Source: Nostoc sp. UHCC 0926
GTDB lineage: Bacteria > Cyanobacteriota > Cyanobacteriia > Cyanobacteriales > Nostocaceae
NCBI RefSeq assembly: GCF_028623165.1
Contig: NZ_CP117768.1
Span: 1,240,001 to 1,304,000 of the forward strand
DNA length: 64,000 bases
Direction of reading: 5' to 3'
The translations under genes were made by a program, and so were the position numbers. Positions 23,662-35,100 of this stretch are shown here, piece by piece. The notes beneath the pieces are model-generated. The model was given only the letters and a program-made list of their open reading frames with translations. It made no database searches and was not told the origin of the DNA. Each line of letters begins with the position of its first letter. Within the stretch, counting starts at the first letter, position 1.

Positions 23662-26460
23662 CTATTTCACCCTGGCGCGGAAGCGAACAAAGCCATAAGA
23701 ATTAGCTGGAGTCCCAGATCCATTTGCTGGAGGTAGATTTGACAAATCTGGACTCCGCGTGATATTCACTACCACAGCCCCATTAGTGTTACTACCACAG
23801 GATGATGGTATGCCTGATTCGTTAGGTGTATAAAAATGTCCGCGATCGCCATCTTGTGCATTGGTAAGATAAGCCGTAGGAGTGGTAGAACCAAGCCCAA
23901 GGGCAATACCTTGATCTGCTCCTGGTAAGCCGCCATCATTAGGAGTCATACCATTAAAAGCAGTAGGAAGAAAAGTAGTATTGGTAGGTACTAAGTCACA
24001 AATTTGCACACTAGTAACATCACCCTGGCCATTAGAAAGGAAATAGATGGTGTATTCTAACTCATCTCCTGGCTTGACTGTCCCAGCGTTAATCATTCCG
24101 CGCAAGTAACCACTAGGCCATGGGTTACTGCTATCATCATCAGTATCACGAGGAGATGCTACGTAGTTAGCAGCGTTAGTAGAAACGTCGCTGCGACCAT
24201 CCACAATATTGGTTAAGTCCTGGTTATTAATACGGGTGATCCGTTTAACTAAAATTAGCTTAGGTTGGCCTGTTAACGTTAATGGGTAATCTTCGACCTC
24301 TCCAGCTCCCCCTGAACCTGTTGGGCTGGGTGTTGCAATTGTAGTAGTCGTAAACCGGAAACGAGCAAAGCTACTACCAAGGGTTGCATTGCTGGGTACG
24401 GTAAACGTTAAAGTATTGTTTCCGGCATTGAGTGGAACATTATTAACCGTTGCAGGTGTGCCTTTAGTGACGTTGGTCAAATTGAGCTGTTCGCCACTAT
24501 CAAAGACTCCATTTTTATTAAAATCGATCCAAGCATTGAGATATCCTGCTGTCGAAGCGTTAACGGTAATTGATACAGACTTTCCTATAGTTAGTCCTGA
24601 AGGTAAAGTCACACCATCATCCCCACTATCGCCATCCGCATTGGCACTGTAATACGAACTGTATTCTCCAGTTACAGTCGGGCCAAGGGAGGGATTACCA
24701 CAACTAATTGCGTGTGAAGCTTCACCATAACTGCTTGGTGCATCGCCGAAGTCAGAGACAAAATCAGTAGTCACCTTAAAGCCACCAATATAGCCATAGT
24801 TCGATAGGCGAATCTCAATAATATCCCCAGCATTGACAGAAACTGTTGATACGCTGCTTGCTGGTAGGCTGGGGGTATAGGTTAGGACTGGATTTCCGAC
24901 CCGCACTCCATTAATATAAACTTCCATTGAATCATCAATGTAAGCTCCTGTTTGCCCCAAGGTAACTCGGCCTTTGGCGAGTGCCTGCCGCTTAAACACG
25001 ATTGCCCAGTTGGGTTGATCGCTACCATTTCCTGGTGAAGTGTAGTCTCCGTTAATAGGAACATAACCCTGAGTTGGAAAGCTGCCGTTAATAATTGTTT
25101 TCAACGGATGGTCAGTTACACTTATAGATTGATCGTTAAAAGTAAATGCAGAACTTGCCGCTCCAAATTTCGCAGTGCCACGGAGCGTTGGTAATCCACC
25201 TATACCATACAAACCAACAGATCCAATATCTTTTCCATCTGATGCGCCTGAAATAGGGAAATGACCACTATAGAGTTGAGCGTCCCATTCACAGGTAGAA
25301 GCAGGATAAAAGCCAAAATCTTGTCCGGTGATATTGGTAGTGCTAACCGTAACTGGCAAATTATCAGGAGTACCGAGCGTGTACCCTAGAGGCACATGTG
25401 TATCAGCAATGTCTACTTTGATTTTGTAAGTTCCAGTAGCGACGTTGGTAAATTGATAAGTCCCGTCAGCAAGAGTTGTTACTTGCTGGATGATTTCACT
25501 AGTAGCAAGTTCACCATTGTTATCGGTATCTTTGTAGAGAATGACCCGGATACTACCAATCCCTGGCTCACTGTTGTTCGTACCACTGCGATCGCTATCT
25601 TGGTACACCGTCCCAGAAACGTTGACAATGTTAGAAGCCGTCACGGTCTGGATTGCACTGGCTTCTTGGCGGTGATTTGTCGCATCTCCATTAATCGGTG
25701 CGCCTGCCGATTCACCAGAAATGTTATCGGCGTTATCAACAGTGTATAAATCCTTGCTTCCAGTTCCATTTGCACCCAGCATATATGGAGTGTTACTATT
25801 GCTGGGTTGTCCACTAGTATTACCTAGTGTCACATTTACAGTTTGTCCACCAACTGCCGTCACTGTTACTGGAACCCGTACAACAATCGAACCACCTGCG
25901 GGAATCGAACCGTTATTAGCAGAAGCGATCGCACTTAACAATGTCGCCGTATTTTCACCACCATTCGGAACAGTAATATTGTTGCCAGTCAGGTCAACTG
26001 CTGCCGTTGGCCCACTACCATCCGGGTCATAGGCAACAATTTGCAGAGTGCCAGCTGTACCCCCGCTAATCGCCGAAGGTGCATCGGGAATAAAGAACTG
26101 TGTCGGGTCATTACCGACGTTAGTCACTGTAAAGTCAAAGTTGACAGCACTGCCAGTTGTTCCACTGGGTGTATTCGCTGGTGTAATTGTAATCCCTGCA
26201 ACTTCTGCCACAGTTACTTTAACTATATTTGATTCAACTTGTTTTTCAGTATTATCTGTAGAATCAGTAAAACTACCAGTTACTTGGTTATCAATTACAG
26301 TACCAGGTGTCAGACTAGCAGCCAATGTTGGTAAGACTTGTAGTAAAGTACCGCTTAAAAATAAAGATAACAGTATAATTACGCAGAAGTAGGATTTACC
26401 CTTTCGGTCTTTTTGGCGTTGATAATTAGACTTTTTCTGGATGAATTGATGTTCTAACAT
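23662..26460 (-). CDS. Secreted multidomain surface protein (DUF11-like, SdrD_B-like, GEVED)
   Basis: 932 residues, last gene of a seven-gene minus-strand cluster. A signal peptide (~23-48) ends in LAA. Residues ~50-280 are a DUF11-like block sharing the VTVAEVAGITITPANTPS stretch with its neighbours. An SdrD_B-like module (VSGTVYQDSDRSGT..., ~285-385) follows, then a ~190-residue part I cannot name, a GEVED domain (DFNKNGVFDSGEQL to AGEVEDYPL, ~610-745) and a C-terminal DUF11-like domain (KPGDELEYTIYFLSNGQGDV). It ends in NSYGFVRFRARVK. No LPXTG or membrane anchor is present. The first ~280 residues closely match the 26560-28695 protein, so the pair arose by duplication. Probably cell-surface or sheath located. 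Confidence 0.85.
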   Translation of the reverse strand: MLEHQFIQKKSNYQRQKDRKGKSYFCVIILLSLFLSGTLLQVLPTLAASLTPGTVIDNQVTGSFTDSTDNTEKQVESNIVKVTVAEVAGITITPANTPSGTTGSAVNFDFTVTNVGNDPTQFFIPDAPSAISGGTAGTLQIVAYDPDGSGPTAAVDLTGNNITVPNGGENTATLLSAIASANNGSIPAGGSIVVRVPVTVTAVGGQTVNVTLGNTSGQPSNSNTPYMLGANGTGSKDLYTVDNADNISGESAGAPINGDATNHRQEASAIQTVTASNIVNVSGTVYQDSDRSGTNNSEPGIGSIRVILYKDTDNNGELATSEIIQQVTTLADGTYQFTNVATGTYKIKVDIADTHVPLGYTLGTPDNLPVTVSTTNITGQDFGFYPASTCEWDAQLYSGHFPISGASDGKDIGSVGLYGIGGLPTLRGTAKFGAASSAFTFNDQSISVTDHPLKTIINGSFPTQGYVPINGDYTSPGNGSDQPNWAIVFKRQALAKGRVTLGQTGAYIDDSMEVYINGVRVGNPVLTYTPSLPASSVSTVSVNAGDIIEIRLSNYGYIGGFKVTTDFVSDFGDAPSSYGEASHAISCGNPSLGPTVTGEYSSYYSANADGDSGDDGVTLPSGLTIGKSVSITVNASTAGYLNAWIDFNKNGVFDSGEQLNLTNVTKGTPATVNNVPLNAGNNTLTFTVPSNATLGSSFARFRFTTTTIATPSPTGSGGAGEVEDYPLTLTGQPKLILVKRITRINNQDLTNIVDGRSDVSTNAANYVASPRDTDDDSSNPWPSGYLRGMINAGTVKPGDELEYTIYFLSNGQGDVTSVQICDLVPTNTTFLPTAFNGMTPNDGGLPGADQGIALGLGSTTPTAYLTNAQDGDRGHFYTPNESGIPSSCGSNTNGAVVVNITRSPDLSNLPPANGSGTPANSYGFVRFRARVK

Positions 26461-26508
26461 AAGTAGTTTTGCTTTTTCAATACTGAAAAATTTAAATTCT
26501 TTCCTAGA

Positions 26509-26541
26509 TTGTAGAGACGTAGCACTGCTACGTCTCTACAA
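26509..26541. repeat. 33-nt near-perfect palindrome between surface genes
   Basis: A 16-bp stem around a single base: TTGTAGAGACGTAGCA, then its complement. It lies between the stop of the 711-residue gene and the start of the 932-residue gene. The equivalent gap at 28.75 kb keeps only the left arm (GATTGTAGAGAC). Confidence 0.85.
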
Positions 26542-26559
26542 CGTAGGGGTTAGTTAAAG

Positions 26560-28695
26560 TTAGGGCTTCACCTTTGTCACAAAGCGGAAGAAACCATAAG
26601 AATCATTAGGTGAACCCTGCGCTGTTGACCCTGGTATAGTAGTTAAATTTGGGACTCCAGTATTACCAGTAATATCAATAACTAAAGTGCCGTTATCATT
26701 AGCCGCCTTGAGATAACAATTAGTGGGAACAGTACCACCAGCACTAATCAATTGAGCGCGATCGCTTGTATCCGACGCACTAGTTAAATCAAGTACTGTA
26801 CTCGTTCCTAGCTGCAATTGGATATCTTTGTTAGTACCATAAGCACTCCCCTTAAAATCTTGGTTTCCACTAAGGCGATCGCACACTCTGACAGTATTGG
26901 CATTACTACTACCCGCATTCAGGAAATAAACTGTATATTCAATCTCGTCCCCTGGCTTAACTTTGCCAGCATCAATTGCCCCTAACAGATAACCAGACTT
27001 CCAATTGGGGCTGTTATCGTCGGCTTGACGAGTCGAGGTGGTATCGTCAACGAAGGCATTTAGCGCTGTATTGTCATTGGGGTTTTTGGTGCGATCGCCA
27101 TTAATTGCGGTAATCCGTTTGACTAATAAAACATTCGCACGAGTGACAAAGGGTATCGTCACTGTCGCAGGAGTCGCATCTTCTTTGTTTGCAGCATCGA
27201 TCGCCGCATAGGTAAAACTAACGGTAATCGCTCCATCTTGAGGGTCAAGCTTCAATAACGTTGGGTTATAGCTACTAATGATCTGCCCCGCAGTCACGGC
27301 TACGTTGTTGTAAGTCAGTGTCCCATTGGTCGGTAAGGTGACAATTTTGAATTTATTACCACTGCCCAATGCGCCATCTTCGGGGTCAGTTCCCGCTAAG
27401 GTTGGCACTTGAATCGTTGCCGTCCCGCCCGGATTGGTTTGAGGTGCTGGATTTAAGTTGGTTGTATCCGGGAGTTGCTCAATCCCAAAATCTTGATTGA
27501 TGATGTTGGCCTTGGCCGTAGTGATGGCAATATCACCGGGCGTAGTGGTTTCAGTGGTGCCATTTTTGTTCTCACCAGTATTCACCCAGTTACTCGGCAA
27601 GCTAGGCGTTGTGGGAGCAGTTGCCCCAATTGCTACAGTGGAGTCGTTAGACAGCCGCAGCGTCACACTGGAACTTACTGGGACATTCGGCAGACTGTAA
27701 GTTCCATTAGGCGCGACTGTGGCTTTATCGACTACTTTGCCAGCAGTATCAATCGCATAAATAGTGAGGTTAGTTGATCCGGCATTGGTTCCCACATCGC
27801 TGCCATTGATGGTAACACTACCATCGGCATCCCTAAACACAGTTCCACTCACCGTGACAACAGTATTAACTACCGTCACCGTCTGGCTCGCACTCGCTTC
27901 TTGGCGATGATTTGTCGGATCGCCATTTATCGGTGCGCCTGCCGATTCACCAGAAATGTTATCTGCGTTGTCATCCGTGTATACATCTTTGCTTCCAGTT
28001 CCATTCGCACCCAGAATATATGGAGTGTTGCTATTACTGGGTTGTCCACTCGTATTACCTAGTGTCACACTCACAGTCTGGCCATCTGCTGCCGTGACGG
28101 TCACTGGAACCCGCACCACAATCGACGCACCGGCGGGAATCGAACCGTTGTTAGCAGAAGCGATCGCACCTAACAATGTCCCTGTACTGCGACCCCCACT
28201 CGGCACAGTAATGTTGTTGGAGGTTAGGTCAACTGCTGCTGCTGGGCCAGTACCGTCTGGGTCATAAGCAACAATTTTCAGTGTCCCTGCTGTACCCCCG
28301 CTAATCGCCGATGGGGCGTCGGGAATAAAGAACTGGGTTGGGTCATTACCGACGTTGGTTACTGTAAAGTCAAAGTTGGTAGTACTACCTGTTGAAGCGC
28401 TAGGTGTATTCGCTGGTGTAATTGTAATCCCTGCAACTTCTGCCACAGTTACTTTAACTATATTTGATTCAATCTGCTTTTCAGTATTATCCGTAGAATC
28501 AATAAAACTACCAGTTGCTTGGTTATCAATTACAGTACCAGGTGTCGGACTAGCCGCTAATGCTGGTAAGACTTGTAGTAAAGTACTGTTTAAAAATAGA
28601 TATATCAGTATAATTACGGTAGAGTATAATTTACCCTTTTGGTCTTTTTGGGGTTGATGATTAGACTTTTTCTCAATGAATTGATGTTTGAACAT
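26560..28695 (-). CDS. Secreted surface protein, apparent chimera of its two neighbours
   Basis: 711 residues with a signal peptide (~23-48). Residues 1-~280 are close to the same part of the 23662-26460 protein. Residues ~410-711 are nearly identical to the C-terminus of the 28814-31924 protein: one cadherin-like unit starting PDTTNLNPAPQTNPGGTA, then the domain beginning NVLLVKRITAINGDRT and ending in FFRFVTKVKP. The middle (~285-405) is SdrD_B-like (VSGTVFRDADGS). The arrangement is best explained by recombination between duplicated genes. Predicted to be exported; no anchor seen. Confidence 0.85.
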   Translation of the reverse strand: MFKHQFIEKKSNHQPQKDQKGKLYSTVIILIYLFLNSTLLQVLPALAASPTPGTVIDNQATGSFIDSTDNTEKQIESNIVKVTVAEVAGITITPANTPSASTGSTTNFDFTVTNVGNDPTQFFIPDAPSAISGGTAGTLKIVAYDPDGTGPAAAVDLTSNNITVPSGGRSTGTLLGAIASANNGSIPAGASIVVRVPVTVTAADGQTVSVTLGNTSGQPSNSNTPYILGANGTGSKDVYTDDNADNISGESAGAPINGDPTNHRQEASASQTVTVVNTVVTVSGTVFRDADGSVTINGSDVGTNAGSTNLTIYAIDTAGKVVDKATVAPNGTYSLPNVPVSSSVTLRLSNDSTVAIGATAPTTPSLPSNWVNTGENKNGTTETTTPGDIAITTAKANIINQDFGIEQLPDTTNLNPAPQTNPGGTATIQVPTLAGTDPEDGALGSGNKFKIVTLPTNGTLTYNNVAVTAGQIISSYNPTLLKLDPQDGAITVSFTYAAIDAANKEDATPATVTIPFVTRANVLLVKRITAINGDRTKNPNDNTALNAFVDDTTSTRQADDNSPNWKSGYLLGAIDAGKVKPGDEIEYTVYFLNAGSSNANTVRVCDRLSGNQDFKGSAYGTNKDIQLQLGTSTVLDLTSASDTSDRAQLISAGGTVPTNCYLKAANDNGTLVIDITGNTGVPNLTTIPGSTAQGSPNDSYGFFRFVTKVKP

Positions 28696-28813
28696 AAGTA
28701 GTTTTGGTTTTGTAATAGTGGAAAAATTGAAATTCTTTCCTGGATTGTAGAGACCTGAAAGGGTTGCGGGGCAAAGCCCAGTCCAATTTCGCGTCTTAGA
28801 GGTTAGTTAACAG

Positions 28814-31800
28814 TTAGGGCTTCACCTTCGTGATAAAGCGGAAGAAACCATAGGAATCATTAGGTGAACCCTGCCCTGTTGAGCCTGGCATAGTAGTTAA
28901 ATTTGGGACTCCAGTACTACCAGTCACATCAATAACTAAAGTGCCATTATCGTTAGTCGCCTTGAGATAACAATTAGCGGGAACAGTACCACCAGCGCTA
29001 ATCAATTGAGCGCGATCGGCTGTATCCGACGCACTGGTTAAATCAAGTACTGTACTCGTTCCTAGCTGCAATTGGATATCTTTGCTAGTACCATAAGCAC
29101 TGACTTTAAAATTTTGGTTAGCACTAATGCGATCGCAAATTCTCACAGTATTGGCACTAATACTACCCGCATTCAGGAAATAAATTGTATATTCAATCTC
29201 GTCCCCTGGCTTGATTTTGCCAGCATCAATTGCCCCTAACAGATAATTAGACTTCCAATTAGCGCTGTTATCGTCGGCTTGACGAGTCGATGTAGTATCA
29301 TCAACAAAGGTATTTAATGCTGTGTTGTCATTAGGGTTTTTGGTGCGATCGCCATTAATTGCTGTAATCCGTTTGACTAATAAAACATTGGCAGGAGTGA
29401 CAAAGGGCATCGTCACCGTGGCGGGAGTGGGATCTTCTTTACCCGCAGCATCGATCGCGGCGTAGGTAAAGCTAACGGTAATCGCTCCATCGTTGGGGTC
29501 AAGCTGCAATAACACAGGGTTATAGTTAGAAATTGTCTGCCCTGCGGTGACGGCGGTGCCATTATAGGTCAGCGTGCCATTGGTCGGCAAGGTGACAATC
29601 TTGAACGTCTTACCACTGCCCAATGCGCCATCTTCTGGGTCAGTTCCCGCCAAGGTTGGTACCTGCACCTTCGCTGTGCCACCGGGATTAGTTTGAGAGG
29701 CGGGACTGAGACTGGTTGTATCTGGCAGTTGTTCAATCCCAAAGTTTATACCAGTGACATTGGTAGTAGTGACGCTGACACTGACTTTGCTATCCACTGT
29801 ACCATCAACTACCCCACTCAGGTTCTCTCCAGTGCTGACCCAACCAGAGGGGAGTGCGATCGCAGGCGGTGTTGCCCCAATAGTTGCGGTTGCTGTGGTG
29901 ATTTGTACGGTGTAGTTCGCATTGGCTGGTACGTTACTAAAGGTGTAAGTACCATTGGCTGCGACTGCCGTAGTTGCAACCACTTTATTTGTGCTATCAA
30001 CCAACACGGCATTCAGATTACCAGCATTGGTTCCAGTTTCGCTTCCATTCAGCAGCTTGCTACCATCAATATCATCGAAAACTGTACCGGACAGGGTGAC
30101 ATTTGCTGCGGTAAAAGGCATACTCACCGTTGCAGGCGTGGGATCTTCTTTGCCTGCGGCATCAATCGCGGCGTAGGTAAAGCTGACGGTAATCGTTCCA
30201 TCGTTGGGGTCAAGCTGCAATAACGCAGGGTTATAGTTAGAAATTGTCTGCCCTGCGGTGACGGCAGTGCCATTATAGGTCAGCGTGCCATTGGTCGGCA
30301 AGGTGACAATCTTGAACGTCTTACCACTGCCCAACGCACCATCTTCGGGGTCAGTTCCCGCTAAGGTTGCCACTTGAACCGTTGCCGTCCCGCCCGGATT
30401 GGTTTGAGACGCTGGATTTAAGTTGATCGTATCCGGGAGTTGCTCAATCCCAAAGTCTTTACTAGAGATGTTTGTGCCAGTATTAAAAGCAGCTGTTGTT
30501 AGTGGGCTAGTACTGACCCAGTTAGGAGGGAGCAATGCTGTAGGGGCAGTATTACCTACTGTGCCAGCAGTTGTACTTAAGAGAATTTTAACGTTGCTTT
30601 GATTCAGGGGAACATCGAGAAAAGTGTAAGTACCGTCTACTGTAACAAATGTTGTTTTTAATACTTTATTGTTAGAATCCACGAGAATAGCATTTAACAA
30701 CCCACCTGCATTAGTACCAGTTTCTGAGCCAGTATTGATATTAGTAAAAGTATTGTTAGCGCTATTGTCGGCATCATCCCAAACCTTGCCACTGAGGAAA
30801 TCATCATCATAGATTGTGTAGTTGGAAGCGATCGTTGGGGAATTACCACAAGTCGTTGTCGAACTAGCGAAAAAACTAGTTGAAGCTTGTATGGTGAATA
30901 CGATTGTCCTCGCACCTTGAGGAATGTTGTTATTAATGACAGTAAAAGGAATAGTAAAGACACTAGTGGCATCGCTGCCGTCGTAGTTGCCCGCAGGAAT
31001 AGTGATATTAAAAGTGGATGTGCCTGATGTCGTATTGTAGTCTGTACCCAAAGTCGCTGTACCAGAGACAGAAATCGGAACACTGATCCCCCCAGTTGGC
31101 ACTAAACCAACAATCCTAAGTTTAGGTGGGTTGCTAGTAGGGTTAGTTTCCGATTCTGCTGCACCACCTGAACTCGCTGTAAACTCAAGCACAGGTTTAC
31201 CAGCAAATTGCACATCATCAAGGAAGTTACCTACAGTATTGTTCCCACCCGCTGTGGAAACAGCCGCAAATCCTACAGGTTTATTCCCAGAAGCACCAGT
31301 GTAAGGCACTGTGCCAGTGTATCGTACCCAGCCATTTGCTGCATTATTGTTACTTACAGGAGGAATAGTTGCACCATTCTGTGCTACTGGTTGTGCCGTA
31401 ACTGTTCCATTACTAGTTGTTGAAAATGTGCCAAAAATAGTTTTTGTTGAATCGGTATTTAGTCCAATTAAAAAATTGGCTACATCAGCAACAGTTGCAC
31501 TTGACCGTCCACGGTGTAAAAGAGAGAATGTGATCGTCTCATTTTTAATTAGGCATATATTCTGATACAACTGAGAAGCTTGTTCAGCATTTAACTCAGC
31601 AAATTGATTCCCCGCATTGGTTGCTGTACTAACACCAATAAATCCTGTTGTCCAAATCTCAATCAGTGGTACTTTACCTGGAGATACATAACCAGTACAG
31701 TTACCTGTTCCATTTGCTACTGAGCCATGAGTTGTTTCCCAACCAGGGATAATACCTGGCGACACTTGAACATAACAAGCAGAGCCAAAAACAGGTTGCT

Positions 31801-31924
31801 CAAAGCTGGGATTTAAGAACGATCGCTGGATATATTGAGCTTGGGCTGACGTAGGTTGAAGTACTAATGTCGCACTGAGCAGCCCCCAGCCAAAAATATT
31901 AAAATTTTGCCATAAATTCTTCAT
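28814..31924 (-). CDS. Large secreted surface protein with cadherin-like duplication
   Basis: 1036 residues with a signal peptide ending around TSAQAQ (~29). Residues ~30-245 look like a lectin/DUF642-type beta sandwich (NPSFEQPVFG...GNQFAELNAEQAS). A Calx-beta-like region (~250-375), an SdrD_B-like module (~380-490), a cadherin-like ~105-residue unit (PDTINLNPASQTNPGG...), a second SdrD_B-like module, a second nearly identical cadherin-like unit (~740-845), and a DUF11-like terminus ending FFRFITKVKP follow. The two units differ at only a few residues, so the duplication is recent. Likely an extracellular adhesin or matrix component. Confidence 0.83.
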   Translation of the reverse strand: MKNLWQNFNIFGWGLLSATLVLQPTSAQAQYIQRSFLNPSFEQPVFGSACYVQVSPGIIPGWETTHGSVANGTGNCTGYVSPGKVPLIEIWTTGFIGVSTATNAGNQFAELNAEQASQLYQNICLIKNETITFSLLHRGRSSATVADVANFLIGLNTDSTKTIFGTFSTTSNGTVTAQPVAQNGATIPPVSNNNAANGWVRYTGTVPYTGASGNKPVGFAAVSTAGGNNTVGNFLDDVQFAGKPVLEFTASSGGAAESETNPTSNPPKLRIVGLVPTGGISVPISVSGTATLGTDYNTTSGTSTFNITIPAGNYDGSDATSVFTIPFTVINNNIPQGARTIVFTIQASTSFFASSTTTCGNSPTIASNYTIYDDDFLSGKVWDDADNSANNTFTNINTGSETGTNAGGLLNAILVDSNNKVLKTTFVTVDGTYTFLDVPLNQSNVKILLSTTAGTVGNTAPTALLPPNWVSTSPLTTAAFNTGTNISSKDFGIEQLPDTINLNPASQTNPGGTATVQVATLAGTDPEDGALGSGKTFKIVTLPTNGTLTYNGTAVTAGQTISNYNPALLQLDPNDGTITVSFTYAAIDAAGKEDPTPATVSMPFTAANVTLSGTVFDDIDGSKLLNGSETGTNAGNLNAVLVDSTNKVVATTAVAANGTYTFSNVPANANYTVQITTATATIGATPPAIALPSGWVSTGENLSGVVDGTVDSKVSVSVTTTNVTGINFGIEQLPDTTSLSPASQTNPGGTAKVQVPTLAGTDPEDGALGSGKTFKIVTLPTNGTLTYNGTAVTAGQTISNYNPVLLQLDPNDGAITVSFTYAAIDAAGKEDPTPATVTMPFVTPANVLLVKRITAINGDRTKNPNDNTALNTFVDDTTSTRQADDNSANWKSNYLLGAIDAGKIKPGDEIEYTIYFLNAGSISANTVRICDRISANQNFKVSAYGTSKDIQLQLGTSTVLDLTSASDTADRAQLISAGGTVPANCYLKATNDNGTLVIDVTGSTGVPNLTTMPGSTGQGSPNDSYGFFRFITKVKP

Positions 31925-32130
31925 TAGTAAATCACCATAAAATAACCTTTAAAAGATGCTGATTACCCTAACCCTAATCATCAATGAGGGCTGATTAACC
32001 TCAAACAAATCTTCAGTCTTTAGCTTGCCCAAAGTCGTAGATAATCTATCATCTGTATTCAGATTTAGTGTGGCGATCGCTTTTAAATACCTAAATAAAG
32101 ATGTCATTCTAAAAGTAATAATTAATAAAT

Positions 32131-35100
32131 TTAAATTGCTCCATCTTTTTTCACCTGCGCTTCTGTTTGATTTGGCTGCTGTTGCTGACGCGCTACAGGT
32201 TTTTGCTGTCCAAAGCCATCAAATAATTCGTTGAGTTTGACGCTGATACCCAAATATGCGCCGCCTGCGGAACGTGTTCCTGAGAAATCCCGGTCATCAA
32301 CTTTACCAAACACATATCCAGCCGAAACGCGCAGGTTAGGCGTGAGGTAGTAGCCTGTTTCTATAACAAACCCTGTTTCGCTGTAGCTAGACTGACTAAT
32401 TACACGAGCCTCACCCACCAAATCCCAGCTATATCCTAAACGATAGGTAGCGCGTAATTGCGCCAGATTTACTGTGCTAGTACCAGCTAAATCACTGGCT
32501 ATGTAAGAGGTGCTGTTACGCAAGGCATACTTGCCATAGAATTCCCATTGCCAGTTAGGAGCATAAATAGCTTCTAAGGCAAAAGTATGGTCTTGAGAAC
32601 CTGTACCACTACCTAAGAGGATGGTGTCAGGGATAGTTGATGGATTTTGGCGATATTCATAACGCAATAAAGCATTAAATTTATCACTATTGGGATCGCG
32701 GTAGGCTAAACCTAGCTTCAGATTAGCTGTATCCCCCAATCCTGAAAGCTTTTGATTGGAAGAACCGGCTTGTTGATAACGTATCAAGGCTGTGAGAGCC
32801 GGAGAAATTTTACCCGTAACACCTGCGGTAATTACTGTATTGCCACCACCAGAAGAGGAGCGATGTTCGTAACGAGCGCTGGCTTGAAACTGCGGATTAT
32901 CAGAGTATTCCAGCCCCACACTGTAACTATCGCCCCCATCAAATCCGATCGCAGATGCTGATTGACCAAAAGCGAAGGGTTGAGCATATTGTTGACCCGC
33001 CGCAGTTCGTCCGAAGAAGTTGCCAAATACGTGTTCGTAAGCAACGTTCAGCCGCAATCCCGAAGCAATAGTCCAGCGATTATTTAGACCAATCGCCCCT
33101 TGGGTAGTCATTTCGTTAGCACCACCCAAAATTGAGTAACGACCTGTCAAAGTAGTATCTGATCCGAGTTTGTGTTCACCATTGACACTCAAGCTGGTGA
33201 TGGAATTACCCGAATATTGACCGCTAGTGTAAAACTGTTGGGCCAGACTGATATTGACACCAGGAATTGCTGCCCAATTCAAGCCTAAGATGGTACGGTC
33301 TGGGTAAACAGTATCTTTTTGGGAAGATAAACTCAGTTCATTTTGGGCTTGGAAAGTCAGATTCTTAGCGATGGGAACTGAAAAACGCGATCGCAATTGA
33401 TCAGAATCACCACTCAGGGCGCTGTCGGGGATGCGGTCTTCCCGATGACGATGAATCCAATCCACATCAAGGGTAGCGCTACCCAAGCGTTGTTGAATCC
33501 CAGCGGAAATCGTCGTCAGTGAATTATCAACATTGCTGCCAGGTATGGCCTCAGAACGCGGTGCAAACAGCTCTTCAAAGGTGTCTAGGGGTTGGGGAGC
33601 AATCCCAAAGTTGTCTTCGTGGTCATATTGTGCCCTGACATTGGTACTTGAGGAGAGTTTAGCTGTAACCTGCGCTCCATAACGGGTTTGTCCTGGGACA
33701 AAGCTGATAGTGGAATTATTAGCAAAACCTGTATCAGCAAAGCGATAATAGGCACGACCTAGAATCCCATTGGCAATTTGTCCCTCAGCTTCTAACCGAT
33801 ACGCATCACCCCTGACTTTTCCCACCACATCAGAATCATTACTGGAATGGGCATATTCTGCGATTAACTTACCTTGATCACCCAAAGCAATCAGTGCATC
33901 TGCGCCGTAGAGTTGAAAGTCACGCACCCCGTGATTTTCTTGGACGTAAGTTGCACCGATCCAACTTTCCTGATTAAGTTTGCGGGAAAGGTTGTATTGC
34001 AGACGACCTGCAAAGATATTGCCATCAGAGTCTTGGCTGTCATATTCATAGCTAACAACAATCCGGCGTACCAAGACTTGTCCAGTTTGATCAATATCAG
34101 TGCGAAGAATGGGTTCACGGAATAATAAGGTACCGCGATCGTAGTCGATTTCGTAGTCTGGGCCTCGGTTAAGCTGCTTGCGTTCTAGTACAGTCCCAGG
34201 ACGATTGAGTTCTTCTAACTCGATAAAGACATTTTCACTGCCTGGTTGTAGTATTCTGCGAGATAGGAAGTAATAACCACTAGTACCATCGGGAGCAATG
34301 GTATCTCGTTGAAACCCTTCTAAGTGGTTGCCATACAAACCTGTAATTTGTAAGTTTCCTAAGTTGTAGTTAGCTTTAAAGCCGTGGAGTTGACGGGTGA
34401 TAGAAGTAAATTGCTGCGATCGCCGAGCAAATTCTTCTGTGTTGTAGTCACCCCACATGGCATAATCAGGGGAAGATCCGGGTATACCAGTTGAACGCTC
34501 AAGACGCAGATATACGCTGTCAATGGAAGGAGCTATCGCATCAACTTGGGAGCTATCACCGTAGACAGGATAGTTTTGCTCACTGAATTGGTAAGTTTTA
34601 AACAGGCGATTTTCACAGTTGCAATCTTCATTGAGGTTACGAGAACTGTTGTATGCGCCTGTAAACAACCATTCTCCAATCGCACCAGTGGCAAATATCG
34701 CTGAGTGGAAATCTAATTGGGTGCTGTTGTCTTTATCAGGAGGGAGGAAATCACGGAAACTCCCGTAATAATTTGTACCTCTAGCGCCCAAACGTAAATC
34801 TATTACCCCTGTTACCAAACTCGGACGCAGTGCCGTTTCAAATTGTAGTTGGGTAAAGGCTTCTAAATCATTAGCGATCGCGCGAATTTGTACAGTTTGC
34901 GCTTTTAGCTGCGATCGCAAAGTAGCTGTAAATTGCCCCGCTTTCGCCGAGACTTGAAATCCGGGTTCATCGGGTTTGAAATCTTTCCCAATAAACTCCC
35001 CAGCAGTGGGTATCAAAGTGACAACAGCATCACGATTAGAGCGATTGCCATTTACATCCATGAGTTGACCCCGGATTGTCGCTGTAGAACGTCCATCTGC

